Shown here in pieces: positions 26,577-35,752 of a stretch of 64,000 nucleotides of DNA. Below the pieces are notes generated by a model. That model was given only the letters and a program-made list of their open reading frames with translations. It searched no databases and was not told where the DNA came from. The translations under genes were made by a program, and so were the position numbers. The stretch is from Glycomyces sp. TRM65418 (lineage in GTDB: Bacteria; Actinomycetota; Actinomycetes; Mycobacteriales; Micromonosporaceae), in assembly GCF_019710475.1 (NCBI RefSeq), contig NZ_JAJFAX010000001.1, positions 558,001 through 622,000 on the forward strand, read 5' to 3'. The stretch's first letter is position 1; each line of letters begins with the position of its first letter.

Positions 26577-28544
26577 CTAGGCGGCCGCGGTGGTGAGGCC
26601 CCGGTGGCCGGGGCCGTGCTGCTGCGGGGCCGTCCCCGTGCCGGTCACCGGGGCCGCGGTCCGGGGCGCGCGGACGCGGTCGAAGCCGAACGGCGGCCGG
26701 TCGAGCTGGGAGTACCAGAGGCAGAAGACCATGACCGCCCACACCTTGCGGGCGTTGTCGGCCTCCCCGGCGCGGTGGTCGCGCAGCAGGCCGCGCGCGT
26801 ACTCCAGGTCGAGCAGGTGCCCGCAGCCGCTGGAGGCCATGATCTGGTCGGCCCACTCGAACATCGCCCCGGCCAGCCACTGCCGGTGCGGGGTCGGGAA
26901 GCCGAGCTTGGGGCGCTCGACGATCGAGGGCGGCACCAGGCTCGCGACGGCCCGGCGCATCGCGACCTTCGTCTGCTTGCCTTGGAGGCGGTGCTCGACG
27001 GGGATGCGGGAGGCGACCTCCCACACCACCCGGTCCAGGAACGGCACCCGCACCTCCAGACTGTGCGCCATGGACATCCGGTCGGCCTTGACGAGGATGT
27101 CGCCCTTCATCCAGGTCATCAGGTCGAGGTACTGCATGCGCGTGGTCGGGTCCAGGTGCGCCGACTCGTCCCAGATCGGGTCGGTGACGGCCCGGAAGGA
27201 CTCCACATCGCGGTGGAGCAGGCGCCGCTTGGACTCGCCGGTGAAGATCTTCGCGTTGCCGACGAAGCGCTCTCGCAGCTCGGCGGTCCCGCGCTCCAGG
27301 AAGCTCTTGCCCTTGACGCCTTCGGGCAGGGCCGCCGAGGCCTTGCGCAGCAGGCCCTTGGCGGGGTGGGGCAGGGATTCGAGGCGCTTGAGCGAATGCG
27401 GTTCGCGGTAGATGGTGTACCCGCCGAAGAACTCGTCGGCGCCTTCGCCGCCGAGGGCCACGGTGACGTACTCGGCGGCCTTCTTCGCGGTGAAGTACAG
27501 CGGCACCAGGGCCGGGTCGGCCACCGGGTCGTCCAGGTGCCACACGATCTTCGGCAGCTCGGCCATGACGTCCTCGACCGACACGGGCGCGGGGATCGAC
27601 CTGACCCCCAGGGCCGCGGCCGAGGCGGCGGCCACCTCGAGCTCGTCGTACAGGCCCGGATCGGTGAAGTGGGCCGTGAACGTGAGCAGGTTCGGGTTGA
27701 CCTCGCGCGCCAGAGCGACGACGGCGGTCGAGTCGATGCCGCTCGACAGGAGCGCGCCGACCGGGACGTCCGAGCGCATGTGGATGCGCACCGAGTCGCG
27801 CAGGGCGGCCTGGATCTCGCCGTGGAGGCGCTGCTCGTCGTCGATGGGGCGCGGCTTGAACATCGGCTGGAAGTACCGCTGCGGGCGCGGCTCGGCGCCG
27901 GGCCGGAACATCGCGCAGTGGCCGGCCTCGAGGCGGTGGAGGTGGCGGTGGAGCGTGGCGGGCTCGGGCGTGTACTGGAACGTGGCGTAGTGGGCGACCT
28001 GCTCGGGGTCGATGAGGTCGGGGTGGCCCAGGCCGGGGAGTGCCTTCTTCTCGCTGGCGAGCCAGGTGCTGCCGTCCCACTGCGTCCAGTAGAGGGGCTT
28101 GATGCCGAAGGGGTCGCGGGCGGCGAAGAGCAGGTCGGCGACCCGGTCGTGGACGACGAACGCGAACATGCCGCGGAGGCGGTGGACGACGTCGGGGCCC
28201 CAGTGCTTGTAGGCGGCGAGGATGACCTCGGTGTCGCCGCGGGTCGCGAAGGTCTCGCCGTGGACGCGGACGAGTTCGTCGCGCAGTTCCACGTAGTTGT
28301 AGATCTCGCCGTTGAACACGATCGTGTAGCGTTCCGTATCGGTGTCGTCGCCGCGCCGCATCGGCTGGTGCGAGCCTTCGACGTCGATGATGGAGAGCCG
28401 CTTGAAGCCCATCAGGACCCGTTCGCCCGAGGTCAGGACCGCGGTCTCGTCGGGGCCGCGGTGGGTCAGCAGGGCCAGGGCCGCGGCGAAACGGTCGGCG
28501 TCGGTCTCGGTGCTCGCGCCGGCGCGGACGGTGAAGCCGCACAT
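26577..28544 (-). CDS. asnB: asparagine synthetase (glutamine-hydrolysing)
   Basis: The 655-residue enzyme makes asparagine from aspartate, ATP and glutamine. Cys2 after the initiator Met is the glutaminase nucleophile, which fixes the start together with GGAGG 4 bases upstream. The N-terminal Ntn domain (T-H-R-G-P-D-E, F-N-G-E-I-Y-N-Y) is followed by the synthetase domain with the pyrophosphate loop L-S-S-G-I-D-S-T and G-G-E-G-A-D-E-F-F-G-G-Y. Length fits actinobacterial AsnB. It is monocistronic and divergent from the response regulator; the 278-bp gap between them holds their promoters. Confidence 0.94.
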   Translation of the reverse strand: MCGFTVRAGASTETDADRFAAALALLTHRGPDETAVLTSGERVLMGFKRLSIIDVEGSHQPMRRGDDTDTERYTIVFNGEIYNYVELRDELVRVHGETFATRGDTEVILAAYKHWGPDVVHRLRGMFAFVVHDRVADLLFAARDPFGIKPLYWTQWDGSTWLASEKKALPGLGHPDLIDPEQVAHYATFQYTPEPATLHRHLHRLEAGHCAMFRPGAEPRPQRYFQPMFKPRPIDDEQRLHGEIQAALRDSVRIHMRSDVPVGALLSSGIDSTAVVALAREVNPNLLTFTAHFTDPGLYDELEVAAASAAALGVRSIPAPVSVEDVMAELPKIVWHLDDPVADPALVPLYFTAKKAAEYVTVALGGEGADEFFGGYTIYREPHSLKRLESLPHPAKGLLRKASAALPEGVKGKSFLERGTAELRERFVGNAKIFTGESKRRLLHRDVESFRAVTDPIWDESAHLDPTTRMQYLDLMTWMKGDILVKADRMSMAHSLEVRVPFLDRVVWEVASRIPVEHRLQGKQTKVAMRRAVASLVPPSIVERPKLGFPTPHRQWLAGAMFEWADQIMASSGCGHLLDLEYARGLLRDHRAGEADNARKVWAVMVFCLWYSQLDRPPFGFDRVRAPRTAAPVTGTGTAPQQHGPGHRGLTTAAA

Positions 28545-28782
28545 GGTGCCTCCAGGCGGAAGACGATTCGGGTGGGAATACCAGACTCGCCCGCGGCGGT
28601 GCTGAAAACCTCCGGCGAAGATCCAGACCGGATCCGGTGGAAGACCCTCCGGGAAAAGGACCGACGGACTAGTACGGGGGCGGCCGAAGGTCCCGAGTCG
28701 CACCGTCGTCCGACGGGTATGCGGACCCGCCATGTGGATGCCTGGGCACCCTCCCTTCGTCGGATAGCCCGCCCCGTGGATG

Positions 28783-28799
28783 ATGAGCGCTCATATAAC
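28783..28799 (+). promoter_or_regulatory. palindrome and -10 box before the response regulator gene
   Basis: ATGAGCGCTCAT (28783-28794) is a perfect 12-bp palindrome running into TATAAC (28794-28799), a good -10 hexamer. A dimeric regulator bound there would block RNA polymerase. The rest of 28545-28822 shows no gene. Confidence 0.45.
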
Positions 28800-28822
28800 G
28801 AATAGGTGACAGGGAGGTGCAC

Positions 28823-29476
28823 GTGATCCGAGTGCTGATCGTCGACGACGAGGCCCTCATCCGATCGGGCTTCACCCACATTCTCAACGCCGCCGAGGAC
28901 ATCGAGGTCGTCGACGCGGTCACGGGTGCGGATGCGGTGGACCGGGTCCTGACGCTGCGGCCCGACGTCGTGCTCCTCGACATCCGGATGCCCGACGTCG
29001 ACGGCCTCACCGTGCTCAAACGGCTCAAGAACCTCTCGCACCCGCCGATCACCGCGGCGCTGACCACCTTCGACACCGACGAGTACGTGTACGCGGCGCT
29101 CCGCCTGGGCGCGGCGGGCTTCCTGCTCAAGGACACCGAGCCCGAACACCTCGCCTACCAGGTGCGGGCCCTGGTGACCGAGGGCGCGGTGCTCTCGGCG
29201 AAGGTCACGCAGGCCGTCGTCGCCGGCTACCTGGAGCGCTCCGTGGAGACGAAGCCGAACCCGCGGATCGAGCGGCTCACCGAGCGCGAGCGGGAGATCC
29301 TGCTGCTCCTGGCCGAGGGGAAGTCGAACGGGGAGATCTCCGCCGAGCTGTTCCTGGGCCTGGGCACCGTCAAGGACCACGTCAGCTCGATCCTCACCAA
29401 GCTCCAGGTGACCAACCGGGTCCAGGCGGCGCTGGCGGCCCACGACGCGGGGCTGCTCAAGGGGGACGGTGGGTGA
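28823..29476 (+). CDS. NarL/FixJ-type response regulator
   Basis: The 217-residue protein has a receiver domain (V-D-D-E at 7-10, phospho-acceptor Asp in L-L-D-I-R-M-P, Lys in F-L-L-K-D) and a LuxR-type helix-turn-helix from about 150 (L-T-E-R-E-R-E-I-L). The second of two GTG codons is chosen because GGGAGG stands 5 bases upstream. Its stop overlaps the histidine kinase start (GTGA), so the pair is a two-component system. The target genes are unknown; asnB is divergent. Confidence 0.92.
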   Translation: MIRVLIVDDEALIRSGFTHILNAAEDIEVVDAVTGADAVDRVLTLRPDVVLLDIRMPDVDGLTVLKRLKNLSHPPITAALTTFDTDEYVYAALRLGAAGFLLKDTEPEHLAYQVRALVTEGAVLSAKVTQAVVAGYLERSVETKPNPRIERLTEREREILLLLAEGKSNGEISAELFLGLGTVKDHVSSILTKLQVTNRVQAALAAHDAGLLKGDGG

Positions 29477-30642
29477 CCCGGTGGTGGCCGCTGCGGCGGG
29501 TGCCGCAATGGGCGTTCGACCTGTTCGTGATGGCCGTGGCGGTCGGGCACCTGTGGCTGGTGCTCAGGCCGGAGAACCAGCCGGCGGCGACGTTCGCGGT
29601 CCTGGGCGTCGCGGCGCTGCTGTTCCGCCGCCGGTTCCCGTTCCTGGTGCTGCTCGTGACCCTGCCGGCCGCGGCGCTGGTGGGCGAGAAGGTCGCGTCC
29701 ATGTTCGCGGTCTACAGCGTCGCCTACCGCTCACGCCGCCCGTGGGTGACCGTGACGGCGGCCACGCTGCTCGCCGCCTGCTTCATCTTCTGGAACTCCG
29801 GGGTGCTGTACACGCTCCAGCACCCGGACCCCGAATGGACGCCGTCGGACGCGCTCTACTGGAGCTTCTGGGGCGACTTGCCGCTGCGCAACCAGCTGTA
29901 CTACGCGGTGCTGGCGGCCGTCCCGGCGATCATCGGCTACAGCCAGCGGGCCCGGCAGGCGCTGGCCGACCGGCTCGCGGAGATCGAGGAGGCCCGCGAG
30001 CACGAGCAGCTGCTGCTCACGCAGCAGGCGCTGTCCGCCGAGCGGGCCCAGTTGGCGCGGGAGATGCACGACGTGGTCTCCCACCAGGTCAGCCTCATCG
30101 CGGTGCAGGCCGGCGCGCTGCAGGTCAAGGCGCAGGACGAGGAGTTCAAGTCGATCGCGGCCACCATCCGCAAGTTGAGCGTGACCACCCTTGAGGAGCT
30201 GCGGCACATGGTGCAGGTGCTGCAGGCCTCGGGCGTCCGGGCGACCGAGCTGACCCCGCAGCCGACGCTGGACCAGCTGGACGCGCTCGTGGCGGGCAGC
30301 GGGGTCGACGCCGAGCTTCGCGTGGAGCGGATCGTCGGGCTCGACCCGGCGGGCCAGCGCGCGATCTACCGGACGGTGCAGGAGGCGCTCACCAACGCCC
30401 GCAAGCATGCCCCGGGCGCGTCGGTGCAGGTGTCGGTGGTCAACTGGCGCGAGGGCGCGACCGTCCTCGTCGAGAACGCGGCCGGTTCGCGGCCGGTGCT
30501 GGAGCTGCCGAGCGCCCGGCACGGGCTGCTGGGGCTGCGGCAGCGCGCCGAGCTGCTCGGCGGGCGCTTCGAGGCCGGGCCGACGCCGGAGGGCGGCTGG
30601 TCGGTGCGGATGTGGGTGCCGCGGGTGAGCGGCAGCCGGTGA
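29473..30642 (+). CDS. sensor histidine kinase (HisKA_3 type)
   Basis: The 389-residue kinase has four to five N-terminal membrane spans, a coiled region (about 165-190), the phospho-acceptor His in R-E-M-H-D-V-V-S-H and a C-terminal HATPase domain (E-A-L-T-N-A-R-K-H-A, G-L-L-G-L-R-Q-R). It pairs with the overlapping response regulator. One extracytoplasmic loop between spans 4 and 5 contains many aromatic residues and may sense an envelope signal (inference). Confidence 0.92.
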   Translation: MTRWWPLRRVPQWAFDLFVMAVAVGHLWLVLRPENQPAATFAVLGVAALLFRRRFPFLVLLVTLPAAALVGEKVASMFAVYSVAYRSRRPWVTVTAATLLAACFIFWNSGVLYTLQHPDPEWTPSDALYWSFWGDLPLRNQLYYAVLAAVPAIIGYSQRARQALADRLAEIEEAREHEQLLLTQQALSAERAQLAREMHDVVSHQVSLIAVQAGALQVKAQDEEFKSIAATIRKLSVTTLEELRHMVQVLQASGVRATELTPQPTLDQLDALVAGSGVDAELRVERIVGLDPAGQRAIYRTVQEALTNARKHAPGASVQVSVVNWREGATVLVENAAGSRPVLELPSARHGLLGLRQRAELLGGRFEAGPTPEGGWSVRMWVPRVSGSR

Positions 30643-30698
30643 GCGGGCACGGTCGCGCCGTTCGCGGACGTGCGGCCGGCGCCGTCGGCCCGATCAGC

Positions 30699-30730
30699 TT
30701 GAGCGCAGTCCCCGTTGAGCGCAGCCCCCG
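30699..30730. repeat. 16-bp tandem duplication
   Basis: TTGAGCGCAGTCCCCG is followed directly by a copy differing at one base. It lies in the 190-bp gap between convergent kinase and purC genes. Confidence 0.85.
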
Positions 30731-30745
30731 AGGGTCCGCGCGTCA

Positions 30746-30855
30746 GGCGGCTTTGCCGGCGCCGCCCGGTGCGAGACGGCCCGGCCGGTCCGCGCCGGCG
30801 CTCCCCGCGGGCCGGGGCCTGCGGACGGCTTTTTACCAGCGCCGCCCGGTGAGGC
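30746..30855 (-). repeat. diverged duplicate of the purC 3' end
   Basis: About 28 bases covering the last purC codons and stop (30826-30855) recur with a few changes at 30746-30775, 80 bases further downstream on the minus strand. The shared core GCCGCCCGGT is at 30841 and 30761. Confidence 0.7.
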
Positions 30856-31678
30856 GCTCGTAGGCCTCGATGTAGCGGGCGCGGGTGGCGTCGACGACCG
30901 GCTCGGGGATCTCGGGGGCCTCGGCGGCGGCGTTGTCGCCGGTGGGCTTCCAGCCGGTGGACTTGGCCCAGTCGCGCACGTACTGCTTGTCGAACGAGGC
31001 CTGGGTCCCCCCGGGCTTCCAGGTCGCGGCCTCCCAGAAGCGGGAGGAGTCGGAGGTGAGCACCTCGTCGGCGAGGCGGAGGGCGCCCTCGGCGTCGATC
31101 CCGAATTCGAGCTTGGTGTCGGCGATGATGATGCCCTTGGCGAGGGCGATCTCGCTGCCGCGGCGGTAGACCGCGAGGGTAATGTCGCGGATCCGCGCGG
31201 CGAGGTCGGCGCCGAGCCGGTCGGCGGTCTCCTCGAAGGTCATCGGCAGGTCGTGGTCGCCGACGTCGGCCTTGGAGGTCGGGGTGTAGATCGGTTCGGG
31301 AAGCCGCGAGCCGTCCTCCAGGCCCGCGGGGAGGGCGATGCCGCAGACCGCGCCGGTGGCCCGGTAGTCGGCGAGGCCGGAGCCGGTGAGGTAGCCGCGG
31401 ACGACCGCCTCGACCTTGACCATGTCGAGCCGCTTGACGCGCACGGCGCGCCCCGCGAACGCCGCGGGCACGTCCTCGGCGGAGACGACGTGGTTGGGGA
31501 CGAGGTCGGCGAGCTGGTCGAACCACCAGAGGCTCAGGGCGGTCAGGAGCGCGCCCTTGCCGGGGATCGGGGTCGGCAGCAGGACGTCGTAGACGCTGAC
31601 GCGGTCGGAGGCGACGAGGATCAGGTCCTCGCCGTCGGCGTAGACGTCGCGGACCTTGCCCTGGTGAACGAGTTCCAC
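30833..31678 (-). CDS. purC: SAICAR synthase (phosphoribosylaminoimidazole-succinocarboxamide synthase)
   Basis: The 281-residue enzyme joins aspartate to CAIR with ATP in purine synthesis. The N-terminal G-K-V-R-D-V-Y, S-D-R-V-S-V-Y-D-V and the middle G-S-G-L-A-D-Y motifs are characteristic. It begins with GTG and has a GGAGGGGAGAG purine tract upstream. No other purine genes are adjacent. Its 3' end is echoed downstream by a decayed duplicate. Confidence 0.95.
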   Translation of the reverse strand: MELVHQGKVRDVYADGEDLILVASDRVSVYDVLLPTPIPGKGALLTALSLWWFDQLADLVPNHVVSAEDVPAAFAGRAVRVKRLDMVKVEAVVRGYLTGSGLADYRATGAVCGIALPAGLEDGSRLPEPIYTPTSKADVGDHDLPMTFEETADRLGADLAARIRDITLAVYRRGSEIALAKGIIIADTKLEFGIDAEGALRLADEVLTSDSSRFWEAATWKPGGTQASFDKQYVRDWAKSTGWKPTGDNAAAEAPEIPEPVVDATRARYIEAYERLTGRRW

Positions 31679-31804
31679 TGGACTCTCCCCTCCCGTATGC
31701 CCTTTTGGTGAACGACCCCATTAGAGCAGCGCGGACGTCATCCTACGTTTGATCCGCGCCGCGGCTGTGCCGAGCGACACCTGCCGCCCCGCGGGTCCGC
31801 GGCG

Positions 31805-31810
31805 TAGGCT
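31805..31810 (+). promoter_or_regulatory. -10 box for leaderless lipA
   Basis: TAGGCT, 6 bases, then GTG: the same spacing as at 9426 and 35571. No Shine-Dalgarno sequence precedes the start. Confidence 0.6.
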
Positions 31811-31816
31811 AGGCCG

Positions 31817-32755
31817 GTGACTTCCGTACAGCCTGAAGGACGCCGGATGCTGCGCCTCGAAGTGCGCAACGCCGAGACACCGATCGAGAAGAAACCCTCC
31901 TGGATCAAGGTCAAGGCCAAGACCGGCCCCGAGTACACCGAACTGCGGGGCCTCGTCAAAAGCGAGGGGCTGCACACGGTCTGCCAAGAAGCCGGGTGTC
32001 CCAACATCTACGAATGCTGGGAGGACCGCGAGGCGACGTTCCTCATCGGCGGCTCCCAGTGCACGCGCCGCTGCGACTTCTGCCAGATCGACACCGGCAA
32101 GCCCGCCCCGCTCGACCGGGACGAGCCGCGCCGCGTCGCCGAGTCGGTCCAGACGATGGGCCTGAAGTACGCCACGATCACCGGCGTCGCCCGCGACGAC
32201 CTCGACGACGGCGGGGCCTGGCTGTACGCCGAGACCGTCCGCCAGATCCACGAGGCCGTCCCCGGCTGCGGGGTCGAGCTCCTCATCCCCGACTTCAACG
32301 CCGAGCCCGAGGCGCTCGAAGAGGTCTTCTCCTCGCGCCCGGAGGTGCTCGCGCACAACGTCGAGACCGTGCCGCGCATCTTCAAGCGCATCCGGCCCGC
32401 GTTCACGTACGAGCGGTCGCTGTCGGTCATCACCGCGGCCCGCGAGGACGGCCTGGTCACCAAGTCGAACCTCATCCTCGGCATGGGCGAGACCCGCGAG
32501 GAGGTCTCCCAGGCGCTCAAGGACCTGCACGCCGCGGGCTGCGAGCTCATCACCATCACCCAGTACCTGCGGCCGACCAAGCGCCACCACCCGGTGGACC
32601 GGTGGGTCAAGCCCGAGGAGTTCGTGGAGCTCTCGGCCGAGGCCGAGGAGATCGGCTTCGCGGGCGTCATGAGCGGGCCGCTCGTGCGCTCCTCGTACCG
32701 GGCGGGCCGGCTGTACCGACAGGCGATCGAGGCCCGCGCCGCAGCCCCCGCTTAG
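31817..32755 (+). CDS. lipA: lipoyl synthase
   Basis: The 312-residue radical SAM enzyme inserts two sulfurs into octanoyl-protein. It has both iron-sulfur motifs: the auxiliary-cluster [12 protein letters not shown] and the radical [11 protein letters not shown], plus the C-terminal R-S-S-Y motif. Its product is the cofactor for E2 of the AceE complex and related dehydrogenases. lipB is not in the window. The DUF4191 gene follows, as in mycobacteria (Rv2218-Rv2219). Confidence 0.97.
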   Translation: MTSVQPEGRRMLRLEVRNAETPIEKKPSWIKVKAKTGPEYTELRGLVKSEGLHTVCQEAGCPNIYECWEDREATFLIGGSQCTRRCDFCQIDTGKPAPLDRDEPRRVAESVQTMGLKYATITGVARDDLDDGGAWLYAETVRQIHEAVPGCGVELLIPDFNAEPEALEEVFSSRPEVLAHNVETVPRIFKRIRPAFTYERSLSVITAAREDGLVTKSNLILGMGETREEVSQALKDLHAAGCELITITQYLRPTKRHHPVDRWVKPEEFVELSAEAEEIGFAGVMSGPLVRSSYRAGRLYRQAIEARAAAPA

Positions 32756-32772
32756 CAGTCCGGATCGCACAC

Positions 32773-32778
32773 TAGAAT
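32773..32778 (+). promoter_or_regulatory. -10 box for leaderless DUF4191 gene
   Basis: TAGAAT is followed by 7 bases and the ATG, so the gene can be transcribed independently of lipA without a 5' leader. Confidence 0.55.
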
Positions 32779-32785
32779 CGACGTC

Positions 32786-33481
32786 ATGGCAAAGCAGCGG
32801 GAAAAAGAGACGTTCGGGTCGCGCCTGAAGACCATCGGCATGGCCATCAAGTTCACGAGCCAGCGGGACAAGCTGTTCGTGCCGCTCGAGGCCGCCGCGA
32901 TCCTGCTGCCGTTCGTGATCGTCACCGCGCTGGTCGTGTTCGCCCGGTTCTCCCTGCTGTGGTACATCAGTGCGCTGTTCGTGGCGTTGCTGGCCGGGAT
33001 GATCGTGCTCAACGTGCGCACGAGCAAGGTGGTGAACAAGGAGGCCGTCGGCAAGCCGGGCGCGGCGTACGCGCTCATCGACGGCATCCGGGGCTGGCAG
33101 GTGACGCCGGGCGTGGCGGCCCTGTCGGAGACGCAGATGGTGCACCGGGCGGTCGGCAAGGCCGGCGTGGTGCTCCTGGGCGAGGGCGGCGGGAAGGTCC
33201 GCAAGCTGCTGGGCCAGGAGAAGAAGCGGATCTCGCGGGTGGTCGGCTCGACGCCGGTGTACACGTTCATGGTCGGCGAGACCCCGAACGACGACTTCTC
33301 GGTGACCGAGGTGCGCAAGCGCCTCATGAAGCTGCCGAAGAACATCGACTCGAAGGCCGCCAACCACATCGCCAAGCGCCTCGACGCGTTGGGCATCGGC
33401 ATGGCGATCCCGAAGGGACCGATCCCGACCAGCGCGAACGCCGGCAAGGGCGCACGCCGAGCGATGCTCCGCGGCCGCTAA
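32786..33481 (+). CDS. DUF4191 family membrane protein
   Basis: The 231-residue protein has a basic N-terminus, two adjacent membrane spans (about 35-75) and a basic cytoplasmic C-terminal domain (I-D-G-I-R-G-W-Q-V, K-L-P-K-N-I-D-S-K). Family members sit after lipA in many actinobacteria; their function is not established. A strong hairpin follows. Confidence 0.88.
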   Translation: MAKQREKETFGSRLKTIGMAIKFTSQRDKLFVPLEAAAILLPFVIVTALVVFARFSLLWYISALFVALLAGMIVLNVRTSKVVNKEAVGKPGAAYALIDGIRGWQVTPGVAALSETQMVHRAVGKAGVVLLGEGGGKVRKLLGQEKKRISRVVGSTPVYTFMVGETPNDDFSVTEVRKRLMKLPKNIDSKAANHIAKRLDALGIGMAIPKGPIPTSANAGKGARRAMLRGR

Positions 33482-33522
33482 AGGCCATCGGCTCTGCACC
33501 GCAGAGGCCCTATAGCGAGAAC

Positions 33523-33555
33523 CGGCCCGGCCGGGGGGATCCCCCGGCCGGGCCG
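33523..33555. terminator. hairpin terminator after the DUF4191 gene
   Basis: A perfect 15-bp stem with GAT loop lies about 40 bases past the stop, in the gap between convergent DUF4191 and DUF3040 genes. Confidence 0.75.
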
Positions 33556-33743
33556 AGTCGTTCCGAGCCGCCCTTGCACCGGGGGACCCCGCAATCACGC
33601 ACCCGAGCCCGTGGGCCGCTCCCCCGCTCCCTGAGGATGCGAAGACGGGCCGGCTCTCAGGCGCGGCCCGTGGTGCCTTCAATCGCGCGCGTGCGCTTGC
33701 TCAGTCGCAGGTGTTGGTCGCTCGATCGTTCGAGGGTGCCGGT

Positions 33744-34154
33744 TCAGAAGATGTCGCCGTTGTCGCGGCGGCGGCGCCATCGCTCCTCCATGCGGGAGGT
33801 GAACCCTCCCGGCTTGGGGCTCTTCGAACCGCCGACTGATCGGCTGGCCTTCCCATCCACTGCCTTGAGCTTCACGTTCGTGCCTCGACGCTGCGCCCAC
33901 AGGCCCAGGAGCAGACCACCGAACATGAGCACCGCACCGATGGGGGCGCCCCACATGGCGGCGGCCCCGCCGGCGATCACGGTGCCGATGACGGCGCCGA
34001 TCCCGATGACCGTGATGATCCCGGCCAGGATGAGCCTGCGTCGGGTCACATGCGCGGGGTCGTGGGCGCGCACAGCAGAGGCGAACTGCGGGTCTTCGGA
34101 CAAGGACTGTTCGATCTGCTCGAACAGGCGTTGTTCGTGGTCGGAGAGCGGCAC
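33744..34154 (-). CDS. DUF3040 family protein
   Basis: The 136-residue protein begins P-L-S-D-H-E-Q-R-L-F-E-Q-I, the signature start of DUF3040, followed by two membrane spans (about 40-85) and a basic tail. It starts with GTG with AGGAG about 6 bases upstream. Function unknown. It lies downstream of dinB in the same direction after a 165-bp gap that probably holds its own promoter. Confidence 0.85.
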   Translation of the reverse strand: MPLSDHEQRLFEQIEQSLSEDPQFASAVRAHDPAHVTRRRLILAGIITVIGIGAVIGTVIAGGAAAMWGAPIGAVLMFGGLLLGLWAQRRGTNVKLKAVDGKASRSVGGSKSPKPGGFTSRMEERWRRRRDNGDIF

Positions 34155-34319
34155 GACACTCCTCCTGCGCTAGTGCTCGGCGGGGCCCCAGCAAAGGCCC
34201 CAATGCTTGTAATCCAAGTCTACGAGGCTTTCGCCCGAGGCGGAAGGCAGTTCGTCCTTGAATCGGTCCGTTCTGACCCCGGTGCGTCCCCTGAGGGAGA
34301 TCCCGCGAGGCGACAGCGC

Positions 34320-35564
34320 TCAACGCCCCGGGTTCCCCGGTTTCGGGGTGTCTACACGCGAGTCCGGGCGTTCCAGCCGACCCGCCGAGCGGACCGCGCC
34401 CTTCCCGAATTTCGCGCTCGCCCGGTCGATCACGGTCTCGATGTCCCGCCAGCCGTGCTCGGGCTCCCCGAGGGCGACCTGGCGGCCCACCGCGGCGGCC
34501 TCCACGAGATGGTCGAGCCGCACGCCGATGAGCCGCACCGGCGCGGTCGCGGCCGCGTCCGCCAGATCCCGTGCGGCCGCGTAGATCTCGTGGCCGACGT
34601 CGGTGGGCGCGGCGAGCGTCCTCGAACGGGTGATCGTGCGGAAGTCCCCGAAACGGATCTTGACGGTGACCCCGCGGCCCGCCCAGCCGGCGGCGCGCGC
34701 CCGCGAGGCGACCTTGCGGGACAGTTCGAGCAGCACCGGTCCCCACACCGAGCCGTCGGGCGCGTCGCGGTCGAAGGTGGTCTCGCCGCTGATGGACTTC
34801 TCGACCCGTTCGGGCCGCACCGGCCGCGGATCGATGTTGCGCGAGAGCGCGTACAGGTGCTCGGCGCCGGCAGTGCCGACCGCGGCCGCGAGGCTGTCGA
34901 CGTCGAGGCGGGCCAGGTCGCCGACGTTGCGCAGGCCGAGGCGGGTGAGCTTCTCGGCGGTCTTCTCGCCGATGCCCCACACCGAGCGGATCGGCAGCCG
35001 GTGGAGGAACTCGAGCTCGGTGGCGACGGGGACGACGCCGAGCCCGTCGGGCTTGGAGGCCTCGGAGGCGAGCTTCGCGAGGAACTTCGTGGAGGCGATG
35101 CCCACCGTGCAGGTGAGGCCGTGCTCGGCGCGGACGCGCTCGCGGACGGCGCGCGCGATCGCGACCGGGGTGCCGATGAGGCGGCGCGCGCCGGAGACGT
35201 CGAGGAAGGCCTCGTCGACGGAGATCGGCTGGACGTGCGGGGTGTACTCCCGGAAGATCGCCATGATCGCGCGCGAGACCTCGCGGTAGGAGACGGTGGG
35301 CGTGATGAAGACCCCGTGCGGGCAGCGGCGGCGGGCGACGGCGGTGGGGAGGGCCGAGTGGACGCCGTACTCGCGGGCCTCGTAGGAGGCGGCCGCGACC
35401 ACGCCGCGGGGTCCGAGCCCGGCGACGATCACGGGCTTGCCGCGCAGCGAGGGGTCGCGGGCGATCTCGACGGACGCGAAGAACGCGTCCATGTCGACGT
35501 GCATAATCCCGATGCCGTCATCGGACAGGTCGGGACCGATGAAACGACGCAGATCGCTGGCCAC
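34320..35564 (-). CDS. dinB: DNA polymerase IV (Y family)
   Basis: The 414-residue translesion polymerase has the palm motif H-V-D-M-D-A-F-F (Asp24), the catalytic S-V-D-E-A-F-L-D (Asp117, Glu118), a helix-hairpin-helix thumb (V-W-G-I-G-E-K-T) and the little-finger domain to about 385. A Q-V-A-L-G-E segment near 373 could be a weak clamp-binding motif. The GTG start lies 6 bases after a TAGGCT box, so the mRNA is probably leaderless. A long CCCACG repeat lies just upstream of this promoter. No LexA box was recognised. Confidence 0.94.
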   Translation of the reverse strand: MASDLRRFIGPDLSDDGIGIMHVDMDAFFASVEIARDPSLRGKPVIVAGLGPRGVVAAASYEAREYGVHSALPTAVARRRCPHGVFITPTVSYREVSRAIMAIFREYTPHVQPISVDEAFLDVSGARRLIGTPVAIARAVRERVRAEHGLTCTVGIASTKFLAKLASEASKPDGLGVVPVATELEFLHRLPIRSVWGIGEKTAEKLTRLGLRNVGDLARLDVDSLAAAVGTAGAEHLYALSRNIDPRPVRPERVEKSISGETTFDRDAPDGSVWGPVLLELSRKVASRARAAGWAGRGVTVKIRFGDFRTITRSRTLAAPTDVGHEIYAAARDLADAAATAPVRLIGVRLDHLVEAAAVGRQVALGEPEHGWRDIETVIDRASAKFGKGAVRSAGRLERPDSRVDTPKPGNPGR

Positions 35565-35570
35565 CGCCGA

Positions 35571-35576
35571 AGCCTA
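35571..35576 (-). promoter_or_regulatory. -10 box for leaderless dinB
   Basis: On the minus strand TAGGCT, 6 bases, GTG. The hexanucleotide repeat starts 43 bases upstream of this box. Confidence 0.6.
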
Positions 35577-35619
35577 GCGGCCGGGTACGACAACCGCCGG
35601 ATCCGGAACGCGCCCCGTG

Positions 35620-35700
35620 CCCACGCCCACGCCCACGCCCACGCCCACGCCCACGCCCACGCCCACGCCCACGCCCACGCCCACGCCCACGCCCACGCCC
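35620..35700. repeat. hexanucleotide microsatellite (CCCACG) x 13.5
   Basis: 81 bases of uninterrupted CCCACG units lie between dinB and the phosphodiesterase gene. The tract is free of mismatches, which implies recent or ongoing slippage. It is outside any credible gene. Confidence 0.97.
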
Positions 35701-35752
35701 CGACAAATGGTCGGACCCTTGCGCCATCGTTGGCATCGGGGGCGGCGGCGAA

